From Enterococcus_D entomosocium (lineage in GTDB: Bacteria; Bacillota; Bacilli; Lactobacillales; Enterococcaceae): a DNA stretch of 64,000 nucleotides. A model generated the notes under the pieces. It was not told where the DNA came from. It worked only from the letters and a program-made list of their open reading frames with translations, and ran no database searches. The stretch lies in the NCBI RefSeq assembly GCF_030441895.1, contig NZ_JARJAS010000007.1. One strand, 5' to 3'. Below are positions 48,917-58,980 of this stretch, one piece after another (the stretch's first letter is position 1; each line of letters opens with the position of its first letter). The translations under genes and the position numbers were made by a program.

Positions 48917-51076
48917 ATGAGCTTGAAAGATATCAAAGATGTCAGTTATTTCAAATTGAATAATGAGATCAACCGTCCAGTAGATGGTCAAATTCCATTA
49001 AATAAAGACAAAGAAGCCCTAGCGGCATTCTTTAAAGAAAACGTTGAACCAAACACCTTAACCTTTGCGACTGCAATGGACAAAATCAATTATTTGATTG
49101 AAAATGATTATTTAGAAGAAGAATTTATCAAAAAGTATCGTCCTGCTTTTATTGAGGACTTGTATCAATTCTTAGATGAGCAACACTTTACTTTCAAATC
49201 ATTTATGGCTGCTTACAAGTTTTATTCACAATATGCATTAAAAACCAATGATGGTACCGCGTATCTTGAACGTTACGAAGATCGGGTGGCGTTCAACGCC
49301 CTTTACTTTGCGGATGGGAATGAAGAGTTAGCCATGAGCTTGGCAGATGAAATGATCTACCAACGTTACCAACCAGCAACCCCTTCTTTCTTGAACGCAG
49401 GACGCAAACGTCGCGGTGAATTAGTTTCTTGTTTCTTGATCCAAATCACTGATGACATGAACGCGATCGGTCGTGGGATCAACTCCGCGCTGCAACTTTC
49501 ACGGATCGGCGGCGGTGTCGGGATCACATTATCAAACTTGCGGGAAGCTGGCGCGCCTATCAAAGGCTACGAAGGTGCAGCAAGTGGTGTGATGCCTGTA
49601 ATGAAATTGTTTGAAGATAGCTTCAGCTATTCAAACCAATTGGGTCAACGGCAAGGGGCTGGTGTGGTCTACTTGAACGTCTTCCACCCAGACATCATCA
49701 GCTTTTTATCAGCGAAAAAAGAAAATGCAGATGAAAAAATCCGTGTCAAAACCTTATCATTAGGTGTGATCGTACCTGACAAATTTTACGAATTGACGCG
49801 TAAAAATGAAGAGATGTATCTCTTTAGTCCGTACAGTGTCGAAAAAGAATATGGCGTACCCTTTTCTTATGTCGATATCACCAAGGAATACGACAACTTA
49901 GTCATGAATCCACGGATTCGCAAGACTAAAATCAAAGCTCGCGATTTAGAAAATGAAATTTCTAAATTGCAACAAGAATCTGGTTATCCTTATATCATTA
50001 ATATCGATACCGCAAACCGCAGCAACCCAATCGATGGCAAGATCATCATGAGTAATCTTTGTTCCGAGATCCTTCAAGTTCAAGCACCATCTGAGATCAA
50101 CGGCAAGCAAGAATACGAGGTTTTAGGAACAGATATCAGCTGTAACTTAGGTTCCACCAATATCGTGAACTTGATGGACAGCCCTGACTTTGGGAAATCT
50201 GTTCGAGCAATGACTCGTGCCTTGACCTTCGTTACTGATGCGTCTGACATTGACGTGGTACCATCGATCCAAAATGGGAATGCCTTGAACCACACGATCG
50301 GTTTAGGCGCAATGGGCTTGCATACCTATTTTGCAAAAAATCAAATGGAATACGGTTCACCAGAATCCCTTGAATTTACTGATCTTTATTTCATGTTGTT
50401 GAACTATTGGACATTGGTTGAAAGCAATGCCATCGCCAAAGAAAAAGGCGAAGTTTTCCATAACTTTGAAAAATCAGCTTATGCAGATGGCAGCTACTTC
50501 ACTGATTATATCCAAGGTGACTACCAACCAAAATCGGAAAAAGTCAAAGCATTGTTTGAAGGCGTCTTTTTACCAACTGGTGAAGATTGGGCAGCCTTGG
50601 CACAAACCGTCAAAGAAACCGGCTTGTATCACCAAAACCGCTTAGCCGTTGCACCAAATGGTTCGATCTCTTATATCAATGATACGAGTGCCAGCATCCA
50701 CCCGATCACTCGGATGATCGAAGAACGCCAAGAAAAGAAAATCGGCAAGATCTATTATCCAGCACCTTACTTGAGCAATGAGACGATCGGCTACTACAAA
50801 TCAGCCTACGATATGGATATGCGCAAAGTGATCGATGTTTACGCAACTGCTCAAAAACACGTCGATCAAGGGATGAGTATGACCTTGTTTATGCGTTCAG
50901 ATATTCCAGAAGGTCTTTACGAATGGAAAGAAACGACAAAACAAACCACCCGTGATTTGAACATCTTGCGTCACTATGCTTTTCACAAAGGGATCAAATC
51001 GATCTACTATGTACGGACCTTTACAGATGATGCAGAAGAGATCGGCAGCAACCAATGTGAAAGCTGTGTCATCTAA
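48917..51076 (+). CDS. nrdE: Ribonucleoside-diphosphate reductase class Ib, alpha subunit
   Basis: 719 residues. SCFLIQITDDMNAIGRGI with the active-site cysteine, LSRIGGGVGITLSNLR, SNLCSEILQ, LAVAPNGSISYI, and the C-terminal thiol pair in NQCESCVI that is re-reduced by NrdH. It lacks the ATP-cone allosteric domain at the N-terminus, as usual for class Ib. It converts NDPs to dNDPs. Confidence 0.97.
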   Translation: MSLKDIKDVSYFKLNNEINRPVDGQIPLNKDKEALAAFFKENVEPNTLTFATAMDKINYLIENDYLEEEFIKKYRPAFIEDLYQFLDEQHFTFKSFMAAYKFYSQYALKTNDGTAYLERYEDRVAFNALYFADGNEELAMSLADEMIYQRYQPATPSFLNAGRKRRGELVSCFLIQITDDMNAIGRGINSALQLSRIGGGVGITLSNLREAGAPIKGYEGAASGVMPVMKLFEDSFSYSNQLGQRQGAGVVYLNVFHPDIISFLSAKKENADEKIRVKTLSLGVIVPDKFYELTRKNEEMYLFSPYSVEKEYGVPFSYVDITKEYDNLVMNPRIRKTKIKARDLENEISKLQQESGYPYIINIDTANRSNPIDGKIIMSNLCSEILQVQAPSEINGKQEYEVLGTDISCNLGSTNIVNLMDSPDFGKSVRAMTRALTFVTDASDIDVVPSIQNGNALNHTIGLGAMGLHTYFAKNQMEYGSPESLEFTDLYFMLLNYWTLVESNAIAKEKGEVFHNFEKSAYADGSYFTDYIQGDYQPKSEKVKALFEGVFLPTGEDWAALAQTVKETGLYHQNRLAVAPNGSISYINDTSASIHPITRMIEERQEKKIGKIYYPAPYLSNETIGYYKSAYDMDMRKVIDVYATAQKHVDQGMSMTLFMRSDIPEGLYEWKETTKQTTRDLNILRHYAFHKGIKSIYYVRTFTDDAEEIGSNQCESCVI

Positions 51077-51104
51077 TCCAACTTTTGCCTGAAAACGAAC
51101 CAAT

Positions 51105-51140
51105 AGCCTGCCCCTGCTCTTTCTTGAGAGCGGGTCGGCT
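51105..51140 (+). other. Hairpin between nrdE and nrdF
   Basis: AGCC-TG-CCC-C-TGCTCT pairs with AGAGC-GGG-TC-GGCT, leaving one symmetric internal loop, with no T run after it. A stability or partial attenuation element that sets the NrdE to NrdF ratio is likely. Confidence 0.5.
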
Positions 51141-51173
51141 GTTGTCTTGATACGATTATTGGAGGAACCGACT

Positions 51174-52139
51174 ATGGGTAAGACTTACTATGAAGCAATC
51201 AACTGGAATGAGATCGAAGATATCATCGATAAATCCACTTGGGAAAAATTAACAGAGCAATTCTGGTTAGATACGCGGATCCCTTTATCAAATGACCTTG
51301 ATGATTGGCGGACGCTATCACCATTAGAAAAAACGACGGTGGGCTACGTCTTTGGCGGCTTGACCTTATTAGATACCGTTCAATCAGAAAGCGGTATGGA
51401 TCAACTGCGTAAAGATGTCCGCACCCCACATGAAGAAGCGGTCTTGAACAACATCCAATTTATGGAATCTGTCCATGCAAAAAGCTATTCATCGATTTTC
51501 AGCACCTTGAATACAAAAGCGGAGATCGCCGATATTTTTGAATGGACCAATACCAATCCTTACTTACAAAAGAAAGCCGAACGAATCAATGAGATTTACA
51601 AAAATGGGACACCGCTAGAGAAAAAAATCGCCAGTGTGTTTCTAGAGACCTTCTTATTCTATTCAGGTTTCTATACACCCCTTTACTACTTAGGTAATAA
51701 CAAACTAGCGAACGTAGCGGAGATCATCAAATTGATCATTCGTGACGAATCCGTTCATGGCACGTATATCGGCTACAAATTCCAATTAGGTTTCAACGAA
51801 TTACCAGAAGACGAACAGCAAAAGCTGAAAGACTGGATGTACGACTTGTTGTATGAGTTGTATGAAAACGAAGAACGTTATACCGAAGAATTATACGATG
51901 AGATTGGCTGGACCGAGGAAGTCAAAACCTTCTTGCGTTACAATGCCAATAAGGCTTTGATGAATCTAGGACAAGACCCGCTTTTCCCAGACACCGCCAA
52001 CGATGTCAATCCAATCGTCATGAACGGTATTTCAACTGGTACCAGCAATCACGACTTCTTCTCACAAGTTGGGAACGGGTATCTGCTTGGTTCCGTTGAA
52101 GCGATGAAAGACGATGACTACTTCATCGGACTTGATTGA
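51174..52139 (+). CDS. nrdF: Ribonucleoside-diphosphate reductase class Ib, beta subunit
   Basis: 321 residues, a ferritin-like helical protein carrying a dimanganese or diiron tyrosyl radical cofactor. Visible: NIQFMESVHAKSYSSIF and IKLIIRDESVHGTYIG with metal-binding Glu/His residues. I chose ATG at 51174 (GGAGGAA upstream). Manganese-loading needs the flavodoxin NrdI, which must be encoded elsewhere. Confidence 0.97.
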   Translation: MGKTYYEAINWNEIEDIIDKSTWEKLTEQFWLDTRIPLSNDLDDWRTLSPLEKTTVGYVFGGLTLLDTVQSESGMDQLRKDVRTPHEEAVLNNIQFMESVHAKSYSSIFSTLNTKAEIADIFEWTNTNPYLQKKAERINEIYKNGTPLEKKIASVFLETFLFYSGFYTPLYYLGNNKLANVAEIIKLIIRDESVHGTYIGYKFQLGFNELPEDEQQKLKDWMYDLLYELYENEERYTEELYDEIGWTEEVKTFLRYNANKALMNLGQDPLFPDTANDVNPIVMNGISTGTSNHDFFSQVGNGYLLGSVEAMKDDDYFIGLD

Positions 52140-52152
52140 TTTGCTTACAAAT

Positions 52153-52200
52153 AAACACCTTGTTTCTCGCCAATAGAGGGTGAGAAACAAGGTGTTTTTT
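52153..52200. terminator. Bidirectional terminator between nrdF and the alpha/beta hydrolase
   Basis: ACACCTTGTTTCTC/GAGAAACAAGGTGT perfect 14-bp stem followed by T6 on the + strand; it also serves the convergent hydrolase gene. Confidence 0.92.
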
Positions 52201-53215
52201 AGTGAGCCAGCTGGTCTTTGATAAAGGTCAACGTTTCTGTCAAACATTCCTGTGCTTGCGGCAAGCTATAATCAAATTGGTATTCGTGGGTCACCGTTTC
52301 CGAATCCCCTTTGTAAAAACGACTTGTCACGGGAATATCAAGAGCTTGTAGCTGGTTGGCAAAGGCTATGCCTTGGTCTTCAAAGGAATAGGCGTTGCCA
52401 TCAGTGATATACGTTGGTGGAAAATCAGCCGTCAATTTATCCACCAGTGAGATCTCCTGTAGTTGGGGACTATCTTGCCATTCTTTTTTGCCTAATAACG
52501 ACCAAGCCACCGTTTTAACAAAGAATTTCATAAAACGATCATCCGAAGAAGTTCCAACGATCTGCTTCAAATCAAGGGGGCCGCAATAGGAAATAAACCC
52601 TTTCAGGGCCGATGCAGGAATGTCTTGATCAAATGACATTTCCTTCGCATACGCTGGATTGGTTTGCAGCGCCACATATTGCCCGGCAATTTGGGCACCT
52701 GCAGAATCTCCACCGAAGAAGAGTTGATCGAAATCAAGCATGGGGTATGCTTGGGCATCTGCTTTGATCGAGTCTACCGCTTGGGCTAATTGTTTGACCT
52801 GTCCCGGATAATGCAAACTTGGCGCCCATTCATAATTAATCGAAATCACAGCGGCTTTGGTTTCATCGACGACATAGGTCGCAAATTCTTTGACGCCTTC
52901 TTTGTCTCCCCCGACATATCCGCCCCCATGGACCCAAAAAATGACTGGAACAGGGCCTTGTGCATCTTTGGGATAATAAAGATCAAAGGTACTGCGTTGA
53001 TAATCCGATTGATAAGCCAAGTCCTGTTTGACCGTCACATTCGGCAAACTTTTTTGATAAGCCGCCTCATCCTTGATGGTCACTTCTTGGTTAAACATAT
53101 GACCGATCAAAAAAGCCCCCGGTCGTGGGGAGAGTTGAAAAGCCAGAAAAACGGCAGCTAAGAGTCCGATCAGGACAATCGCCACCCACATGAAAAAGCG
53201 CAGAATTTTTTTCAC
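52199..53215 (-). CDS. Membrane-anchored alpha/beta hydrolase (HSL-type esterase)
   Basis: 338 residues. One N-terminal membrane helix or uncleaved signal (FMWVAIVLIGLLAAVFLAF), then an alpha/beta hydrolase of the hormone-sensitive-lipase type: oxyanion motif HGGGYVGG, nucleophile GGDSAGAQ, candidate acid and base in YITDGNAY and VTHEYQF. GTG at 53215 has AAGGAG upstream and is preferred to a start at 53254. Probably a secreted or surface carboxylesterase; substrate unknown. Confidence 0.85.
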   Translation of the reverse strand: MKKILRFFMWVAIVLIGLLAAVFLAFQLSPRPGAFLIGHMFNQEVTIKDEAAYQKSLPNVTVKQDLAYQSDYQRSTFDLYYPKDAQGPVPVIFWVHGGGYVGGDKEGVKEFATYVVDETKAAVISINYEWAPSLHYPGQVKQLAQAVDSIKADAQAYPMLDFDQLFFGGDSAGAQIAGQYVALQTNPAYAKEMSFDQDIPASALKGFISYCGPLDLKQIVGTSSDDRFMKFFVKTVAWSLLGKKEWQDSPQLQEISLVDKLTADFPPTYITDGNAYSFEDQGIAFANQLQALDIPVTSRFYKGDSETVTHEYQFDYSLPQAQECLTETLTFIKDQLAH

Positions 53216-53301
53216 GCAAAAGCTCCTTCCTTCGTTCTGTTTCAGCTTTTTCATTTAACCATGTTTTTTTAGCAAATTCAATGACAATCGCTAAAGATTA
53301 A

Positions 53302-53332
53302 AAAAGGATGATACCAATAGGCACCATCCTTA
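53302..53332 (-). terminator. Terminator of the glpKOF operon
   Basis: AAGGATGGTGCC/GGTATCATCCTT, 12 pairs including two G-U, four-base loop and T6 on the minus strand, just past the glpF stop. Confidence 0.9.
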
Positions 53333-53344
53333 AAATAACATCGT

Positions 53345-54061
53345 TTATAATGGCAACATCATAAACAAACCAGCTGCGATCGCTGCACCGATCATTGGAC
53401 CGATGATTGGTACTAACGCATAGCCCCAATCGGAAGTCCCTTTGTTTTTGATTGGTAAGATTTGGTGAGCAATCCGTGGTCCTAAGTCCCGTGCCGGGTT
53501 GATGGCATAGCCTGTTGGTCCACCAAGAGACAGTCCGATCGCTAAGATCAAGATCCCAACAACGATGGGATTTAATCCATCCGTAAAGGTATTGGCACCA
53601 AAAGCCAATAAGCCAAAGACTAAGACAAAGGTACCAATGACTTCAGTGATCGTATTCGATACTAAATTACGAACTGCAGGCCCTGTTGCAAAGGTACCTA
53701 AAATCGCGCCTTGGTCTTTTGTTTCATCCCATAATGGCAAGTAGTTGAGCCAAACGAGGATTGCTCCTACGATCGCACCAGCAATCTGCGCCAGCATAAA
53801 CGGTATAGCCAAACTCCAAGAAAAATTCCCTGTCATCGCCATGCCTAATGTAACGGCTGGATTCAAGTGAGCAGGTCCCATGTACCCTGAAACGTATACG
53901 GCTATGGTCACCGCCGTTGCCCAGCCCATCGCGATCACGATCCAGCCAGAGGCTTCTGCTTTACTCTTTTTCAGATTGACAGCCGCACACACGCCATCCC
54001 CTAACAAAACCAAAATAGCCGTTCCTAGAAATTCACTAAAGATCTGTGTTGTTTCATTCAT
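53345..54061 (-). CDS. glpF: Glycerol uptake facilitator
   Basis: 238 residues, aquaglyceroporin with six membrane helices and the two NPA boxes: HLNPAVTLG and AINPARDLGPR, the second in the aspartate-containing glycerol-type form. It passes glycerol into the cell. It overlaps the end of glpO by eight bases. Confidence 0.95.
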   Translation of the reverse strand: MNETTQIFSEFLGTAILVLLGDGVCAAVNLKKSKAEASGWIVIAMGWATAVTIAVYVSGYMGPAHLNPAVTLGMAMTGNFSWSLAIPFMLAQIAGAIVGAILVWLNYLPLWDETKDQGAILGTFATGPAVRNLVSNTITEVIGTFVLVFGLLAFGANTFTDGLNPIVVGILILAIGLSLGGPTGYAINPARDLGPRIAHQILPIKNKGTSDWGYALVPIIGPMIGAAIAAGLFMMLPL

Positions 54062-55883
54062 CTTTTTTTCCTCCTTTTAAGGCTGTTAAATCTGATTCTG
54101 CGATCACTTGGTTCATTTCTGCTACATAGGCTGCTTTTTCTTCTTCGCTCCAGCCAAAGAAGTCGGTCATAGCTGCGACGACACCGGCTTTGACTTCATC
54201 TAAGGTATCTCGCATAAATAGGATATGGTTGGTCCGACGCAATAGATAATCGACAGGCGTCAGAACCATTTCTTCATGCAAGGAATAGTTCAAGGCAGTA
54301 CTTTCTTTTTCATCTAAGCCCTCAAACTTCGTCTTGTAGTTCAACACTCGGGGAAGATTCGACCCATAAAGATGAGCCAAATACGTCGCATCTGCTTCAT
54401 TGAACCCAGCGGCTTGTGCTTGGTCAGTCAGCTTCGCTAATTCTTCCTCTACATTGGCCGCATCAAGCTCACCACCAGAAACTGGGTACGTGGTTGAATC
54501 CACCAACTCGAAGGAAGCACCGCTTTCTTGGAGCAATTCATTGATCCGTTTGACTGCTCCTTCCGCCATCAAACGATAGTCGGTGATTTTTCCGCCTGCC
54601 AACGTCAATAGTCCGTCTTTTGAGCGTTCCAAACTGCTGCCGCGAGAAACTTGCGATGGATCCACTTTGCTGGCTTCTACTCGTTCTTGCGCTTGTTTTA
54701 CAGCTTTTTCTACAACTGGTCGCTGCCGCTCATCTGCAAGATATTCTTTGACGCTTTCAACGATCTGCTCAAAGCTTTCATCCGATAGTTTGCCTTTACC
54801 GCCGCCATTGTAATCCGAACCACCATTATTCGTAATCAATGGACGTAGACCAGCCCAGCTCGCTTCGATATCATCAAGGGTGATTTGTGCATGTGGGAAG
54901 CGTTCATTCACGATGGTCAGTAGATAATCGACATCTTCTTGTGTGACCGTCGGATGGGCAAAATCGCCTGTATAGTCCGTATCGGTTGTGCCAAAATAGG
55001 TCTTGTTTTCTCTTGGTACCACGAAAACCATCCGACCATCATTTTTCCCAGTATCAAAATAGGTTGGTTGCGGCACTTTTAGTTTTTCCCGATCGACCAC
55101 TAAATGGACACCTTTCGTCGGACGCATTTGTGGCGGCAGCTCATCATTCTTGTCTAATTGACGAACGATGTCTGACCAAGGGCCGGTCGTGTTGATCACG
55201 ACTTTGGCGTGAACCTCAAAGCGCTCGTTTGTCAGTTGATCCTCCACTTCTACCCCATTGATGATGCCTTGCTCATCATGTAAGATGCCGACGACTTTGG
55301 CTTTACTGATCATTGCTGCCCCATCGGCTTGTGCTCGTTTGATGTTTTCGATCACCAAGCGGGCATCGTTGTTGCGAAAATCAAGATAGACTCCGCCACC
55401 AACTAAGTTTTCCGCCTGCAGCTGTGGTTCGCGTGCTAAGACCTCTTCTTTCGTCAACAGATAATTTTCGTATTTACTGCCTGTCACATTCGCTAAGCGA
55501 TCATAAAGATCCATCGCCACTTTGACAGAAAACAAGGAGAAGGTTGCCCCCGGTTCATCGTAAATCGGTAAAAGCATCGGATCTGGTTTCGGGATATGGG
55601 GAGCAATTTGTTGGACGATCGCCCGTTCCCGCACGGTGTCAGCGACCACTTCCACGTCAAAGGTTTTCAAATAGCGAATACCGCCATGAACGAGTTTTGT
55701 GGACCGCGAAGACGTCCCTTCGGCAAAGTCTTGCATTTCCAAAAGAACCGTCTTCATCCCAGCGGCTGCGGTTTGAACAGCAACCCCTGCGCCAGTGATC
55801 CCACCACCGATGATCAATACATCATAGGTGGTCTTTGCCGCTTCTTGAATGGTTTGCTTCCGATCTTTATGAGAAAAGGTCAT
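54054..55883 (-). CDS. glpO: Alpha-glycerophosphate oxidase
   Basis: 609 residues, FAD-dependent. The N-terminal dinucleotide-binding motif is DVLIIGGGITGAGVAV. Length and the operon with glpK and glpF fit the cytosolic, oxygen-dependent GlpO of enterococci and streptococci, which turns glycerol-3-phosphate into DHAP and releases hydrogen peroxide, rather than the respiratory GlpD. It lies three bases after glpK. Confidence 0.93.
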   Translation of the reverse strand: MTFSHKDRKQTIQEAAKTTYDVLIIGGGITGAGVAVQTAAAGMKTVLLEMQDFAEGTSSRSTKLVHGGIRYLKTFDVEVVADTVRERAIVQQIAPHIPKPDPMLLPIYDEPGATFSLFSVKVAMDLYDRLANVTGSKYENYLLTKEEVLAREPQLQAENLVGGGVYLDFRNNDARLVIENIKRAQADGAAMISKAKVVGILHDEQGIINGVEVEDQLTNERFEVHAKVVINTTGPWSDIVRQLDKNDELPPQMRPTKGVHLVVDREKLKVPQPTYFDTGKNDGRMVFVVPRENKTYFGTTDTDYTGDFAHPTVTQEDVDYLLTIVNERFPHAQITLDDIEASWAGLRPLITNNGGSDYNGGGKGKLSDESFEQIVESVKEYLADERQRPVVEKAVKQAQERVEASKVDPSQVSRGSSLERSKDGLLTLAGGKITDYRLMAEGAVKRINELLQESGASFELVDSTTYPVSGGELDAANVEEELAKLTDQAQAAGFNEADATYLAHLYGSNLPRVLNYKTKFEGLDEKESTALNYSLHEEMVLTPVDYLLRRTNHILFMRDTLDEVKAGVVAAMTDFFGWSEEEKAAYVAEMNQVIAESDLTALKGGKKDE

Positions 55884-55886
55884 GGC

Positions 55887-57407
55887 TTACTCGCCTTCTT
55901 TCTTCGCTTTGAATTTGAAGGTCTGAGTAGCTGCTACCGCTTGTTTCCAGCCTTCGTACAAATTGTCTCTTTCTTCTGCTGGCATTTCTGGTGTAAACAT
56001 TTGCCCTTCTTCTGCCATTGATTTCAATTCATCCAAGTCTTTCCAGAAGCCAACCGCTAGTCCTGCCAAATAGGCTGCACCTAATGCGGTTGTTTCCAGA
56101 TTCGCTGCTCGTTGCACGTCAATGTCTAAAATGTCCGCTTGGAACTGCATCAATAAATCGTTTTTGGCTGCCCCTCCATCGACTTTCAGCAATGGGATAT
56201 CGATACCGGAATCTTTTTTCATCGTATCGATGACGTCTTTTGATTGGTACGCAACAGCTTGCAGTGTTGCCCGAACAAAATCTTCCTTCGTCGTCCCACG
56301 AGTCAAGCCGAAGACTGCTCCTCTTGCATCTGAATCCCAGTAAGGCGCACCTAATCCAGTAAAGGCAGGTACCACATAGACTTCATTATCTCCTTTTGCT
56401 TTGGCAGCTAGTTCTTCTGATTGTGGCGAAGTCTCGATCATGCGTAGACCATCCCGCAGCCATTGGATCGCTGATCCAGCAACGAAGATACTTCCTTCTA
56501 AGGCATAATAGACTTTGCCGTTGATGCCATACCCGATAGTCGTCAGTAGGTCATTGTCAGACAATTGTGGTTCTTCACCCGTATTCATGACAATAAATGC
56601 CCCAGTGCCGTAAGTATTTTTGATCATACCTTTTTCAAAGGCCATTTGTCCAAAGAGGGCGGCTTGTTGGTCTCCAGCCATTCCAGCGATTGGTACTTCA
56701 CTGCCGTAAAAATGGTAGCTGCGGGTGTGACCATAGACTTCTGAGTTGCTTTTGACTTCTGGTAGCATCGAGCTTGGAATGTTCAAAAGATCCAAAATTT
56801 CTTGATCCCACTCTAATTTATGAATGTTGTAAAGCATCGTCCGACTAGCATTGGAGTAGTCGGTGACATGGACTTGTCCATCTGTCAGTTTCCACACAAG
56901 CCATGAATCGATCGTTCCGAAGAGTAACTCACCATTATCCGCCTTTTCTTGTGCCCCTTCGATATTGTCTAAAAGCCAACGCACCTTGGTCGCTGAGAAA
57001 TACGCATCAATGACTAAACCAGTTTTTTCATGGATCATCTCTGTATGGCCATCTGCTTTTAATTGGTCAGCGATCGGTGAAGATTGACGGGATTGCCAAA
57101 CAATCGCATTCGCGATTGGCTGCCCTGTCGTTTTATCCCAAACCACTGTCGTTTCACGCTGGTTGGTGATCCCGATGCCGGCGATTGCTTCTGGTCGGAT
57201 ACCTGATTCAATAAATGCCCCTGCGATGACTGATTGGACAGAGTTCCAAATTTCGTTGGCGTTGTGTTCTACCCAACCTGATTTTGGAAAGTATTGCGGA
57301 AACTCTTTTTGTGAACTGCCGATTTTTTTCCCGTTACGATCAAAAATAATTGCTCTTGAACTAGTGGTTCCTTGGTCGATCGCCATTACATAATTTTTTT
57401 CTGCCAT
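55887..57407 (-). CDS. glpK: Glycerol kinase
   Basis: 506 residues, FGGY kinase. MAIDQGTTSSRAIIFDRNG, WLVWKLTDG, MAGDQQAALFGQ and GLGAPYWDSDARG. The histidine in TRSYHFYGSEVPIAG is the site phosphorylated by HPr in enterococcal enzymes, which activates the kinase when preferred PTS sugars are absent. From memory the sequence is nearly identical to the E. casseliflavus enzyme. A cre site lies upstream, giving CcpA control as well. Confidence 0.97.
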   Translation of the reverse strand: MAEKNYVMAIDQGTTSSRAIIFDRNGKKIGSSQKEFPQYFPKSGWVEHNANEIWNSVQSVIAGAFIESGIRPEAIAGIGITNQRETTVVWDKTTGQPIANAIVWQSRQSSPIADQLKADGHTEMIHEKTGLVIDAYFSATKVRWLLDNIEGAQEKADNGELLFGTIDSWLVWKLTDGQVHVTDYSNASRTMLYNIHKLEWDQEILDLLNIPSSMLPEVKSNSEVYGHTRSYHFYGSEVPIAGMAGDQQAALFGQMAFEKGMIKNTYGTGAFIVMNTGEEPQLSDNDLLTTIGYGINGKVYYALEGSIFVAGSAIQWLRDGLRMIETSPQSEELAAKAKGDNEVYVVPAFTGLGAPYWDSDARGAVFGLTRGTTKEDFVRATLQAVAYQSKDVIDTMKKDSGIDIPLLKVDGGAAKNDLLMQFQADILDIDVQRAANLETTALGAAYLAGLAVGFWKDLDELKSMAEEGQMFTPEMPAEERDNLYEGWKQAVAATQTFKFKAKKEGE

Positions 57408-57442
57408 TTGATTCGCTCCCTTTGGTTTTATATACGCCTTTT

Positions 57443-57458
57443 TGTTAGCGCTTTCTGA
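57443..57458 (-). promoter_or_regulatory. Catabolite-responsive element (cre) upstream of glpK
   Basis: On the minus strand AGAAAGCGCTAACA matches the cre consensus WTGNAANCGNWNNCW except for its first bases. It lies 36 bp before the glpK start, where CcpA would repress. Confidence 0.65.
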
Positions 57459-57537
57459 CTTACTTTTATTTTAGCTGAACTTTTGCTATATGGTTCGTCA
57501 ATTTTTTTTCAAATCTCTAAGAAATTGACGAAATCCA

Positions 57538-58980
57538 CTATTTAAAGCGTTCACGGATCATTTTTTTGATTGTCTCACGATCATAAGCAGTCCCTAATTC
57601 ACTGATTCGATAAGTCGGTGTTTTGGTCTCGATGGCATAATTCGCCAAGATCAAATCATATTCTTGTTCTGGACGATAGCGTTCGACAACTACGCCATTC
57701 AAATTTTTGAGATACAGCAGCCACATATAATAGAGAGCTTCTTTAAATAGCTCATCCATTTTCAAGGCGATCCCAACACGAAATTCTCGATTGATTTGAT
57801 AGTCGATGATCGTGATGACACTCAAGTATTTGACCATCGTCATCATCAGTAGACTATTTTTCTCGGACGGCTTGATATTTAACTCTGTTAAGGCCTTACC
57901 TAATAGTTCATGACTGATTTGCTGAATGTTGCGGCTGGATAACTGCGCTTCTAACTGCCAAATATTTTCTCGATCAAAAACCTCCACATCCCCTTTGAAA
58001 AAATAGACGCGGCTGTGGATCTGCAGCAGGTGACCATAGCAAGTGGCTTCCATTTCACGAGGAACAAACGATGGGCGGTAAAGATGCAAAATATGTTCCA
58101 AAATCAATGTATCCGTCAAGGCAGTTGGCGTAAACCGAGAACGCTGCAGCATATACACCTGCAGATCGTGTTCGGATAACACCGAGAACGACAACAAAAA
58201 GACAAAATGCAGCATCGCCTCCTCTTCTCTGACTTCTAATGCGTAATGGCCAAAGCCACGAAATACCAACTCACGTAATTGTTGAAACAAAGGGTCTTTC
58301 ATGTAAGGTGCCATTTTCTCCCGTAAAACTTGAAAGGATTGAGTAGCAATTTTAAGTCGCGCCTTCATGATCCTCAGCCATAGGGACAAGCGCTGCTGGG
58401 CTTCTTTCGTAAAGCGCATGTTCAGGCCGCGAGTGATCAGACCGACATATTTCTCATCGATTGGCAATGACTGACTGTCAAAAGAATGAACATACCAAAA
58501 GAGTTCAAAATAGAAATAACGAATTTGGGTTTCTTCTCCAATCAGCTTTCCTTGCCAGATCTCTAACTCAAATTCTGCTAGCAAACCATTTAGCTCTTTG
58601 ATTTTGCGAAACAAGGATGACTCGCTAACTGTTAATTTTTGTGCCAGCTGGACAGTCGTCACTTCTTGATGTTGTAAAAGGTGCTCGAGAATTTGAAATT
58701 TCAATGCCGAACGATAAAATGCCCATTCAATTTGGTTAAGAGAAAAGGTGGGGCTCATTTCAAAAACCAGTGAACCATTTCGGTAATACAATCGACACTG
58801 CTCATGATAGTGCGTCAACTCATCTTGCAGCTCATCCACATACTTTTCCAGAGAAGGCTTACTGATGCCAAGATAGAGCGCTAATTCATGTAGCTCCATT
58901 TGACCGCCAACTAGTAAAAGTTTTTTGAGCAGCTGCAATTGTTTTGCTTCTTTTTTTTCTAATAACTGATCAAGTTTCAT
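57538..58980 (-). CDS. Mga-family regulator of the glycerol region
   Basis: 480 residues. N-terminal HTH (MELHELALYLGISKPSLEKYVDELQ), second HTH (EVTTVQLAQKLTVSESSLFRKIKEL, about residues 95-120), PRD-like helical middle and an EIIB-like C-terminus. The same class as the 13479-14981 protein but only distantly similar. I chose ATG at 58980. It overlaps the flavoprotein gene by 11 bases and lies upstream of glpK, so a role in glycerol gene control is likely but not shown. Confidence 0.8.
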   Translation of the reverse strand: MKLDQLLEKKEAKQLQLLKKLLLVGGQMELHELALYLGISKPSLEKYVDELQDELTHYHEQCRLYYRNGSLVFEMSPTFSLNQIEWAFYRSALKFQILEHLLQHQEVTTVQLAQKLTVSESSLFRKIKELNGLLAEFELEIWQGKLIGEETQIRYFYFELFWYVHSFDSQSLPIDEKYVGLITRGLNMRFTKEAQQRLSLWLRIMKARLKIATQSFQVLREKMAPYMKDPLFQQLRELVFRGFGHYALEVREEEAMLHFVFLLSFSVLSEHDLQVYMLQRSRFTPTALTDTLILEHILHLYRPSFVPREMEATCYGHLLQIHSRVYFFKGDVEVFDRENIWQLEAQLSSRNIQQISHELLGKALTELNIKPSEKNSLLMMTMVKYLSVITIIDYQINREFRVGIALKMDELFKEALYYMWLLYLKNLNGVVVERYRPEQEYDLILANYAIETKTPTYRISELGTAYDRETIKKMIRERFK

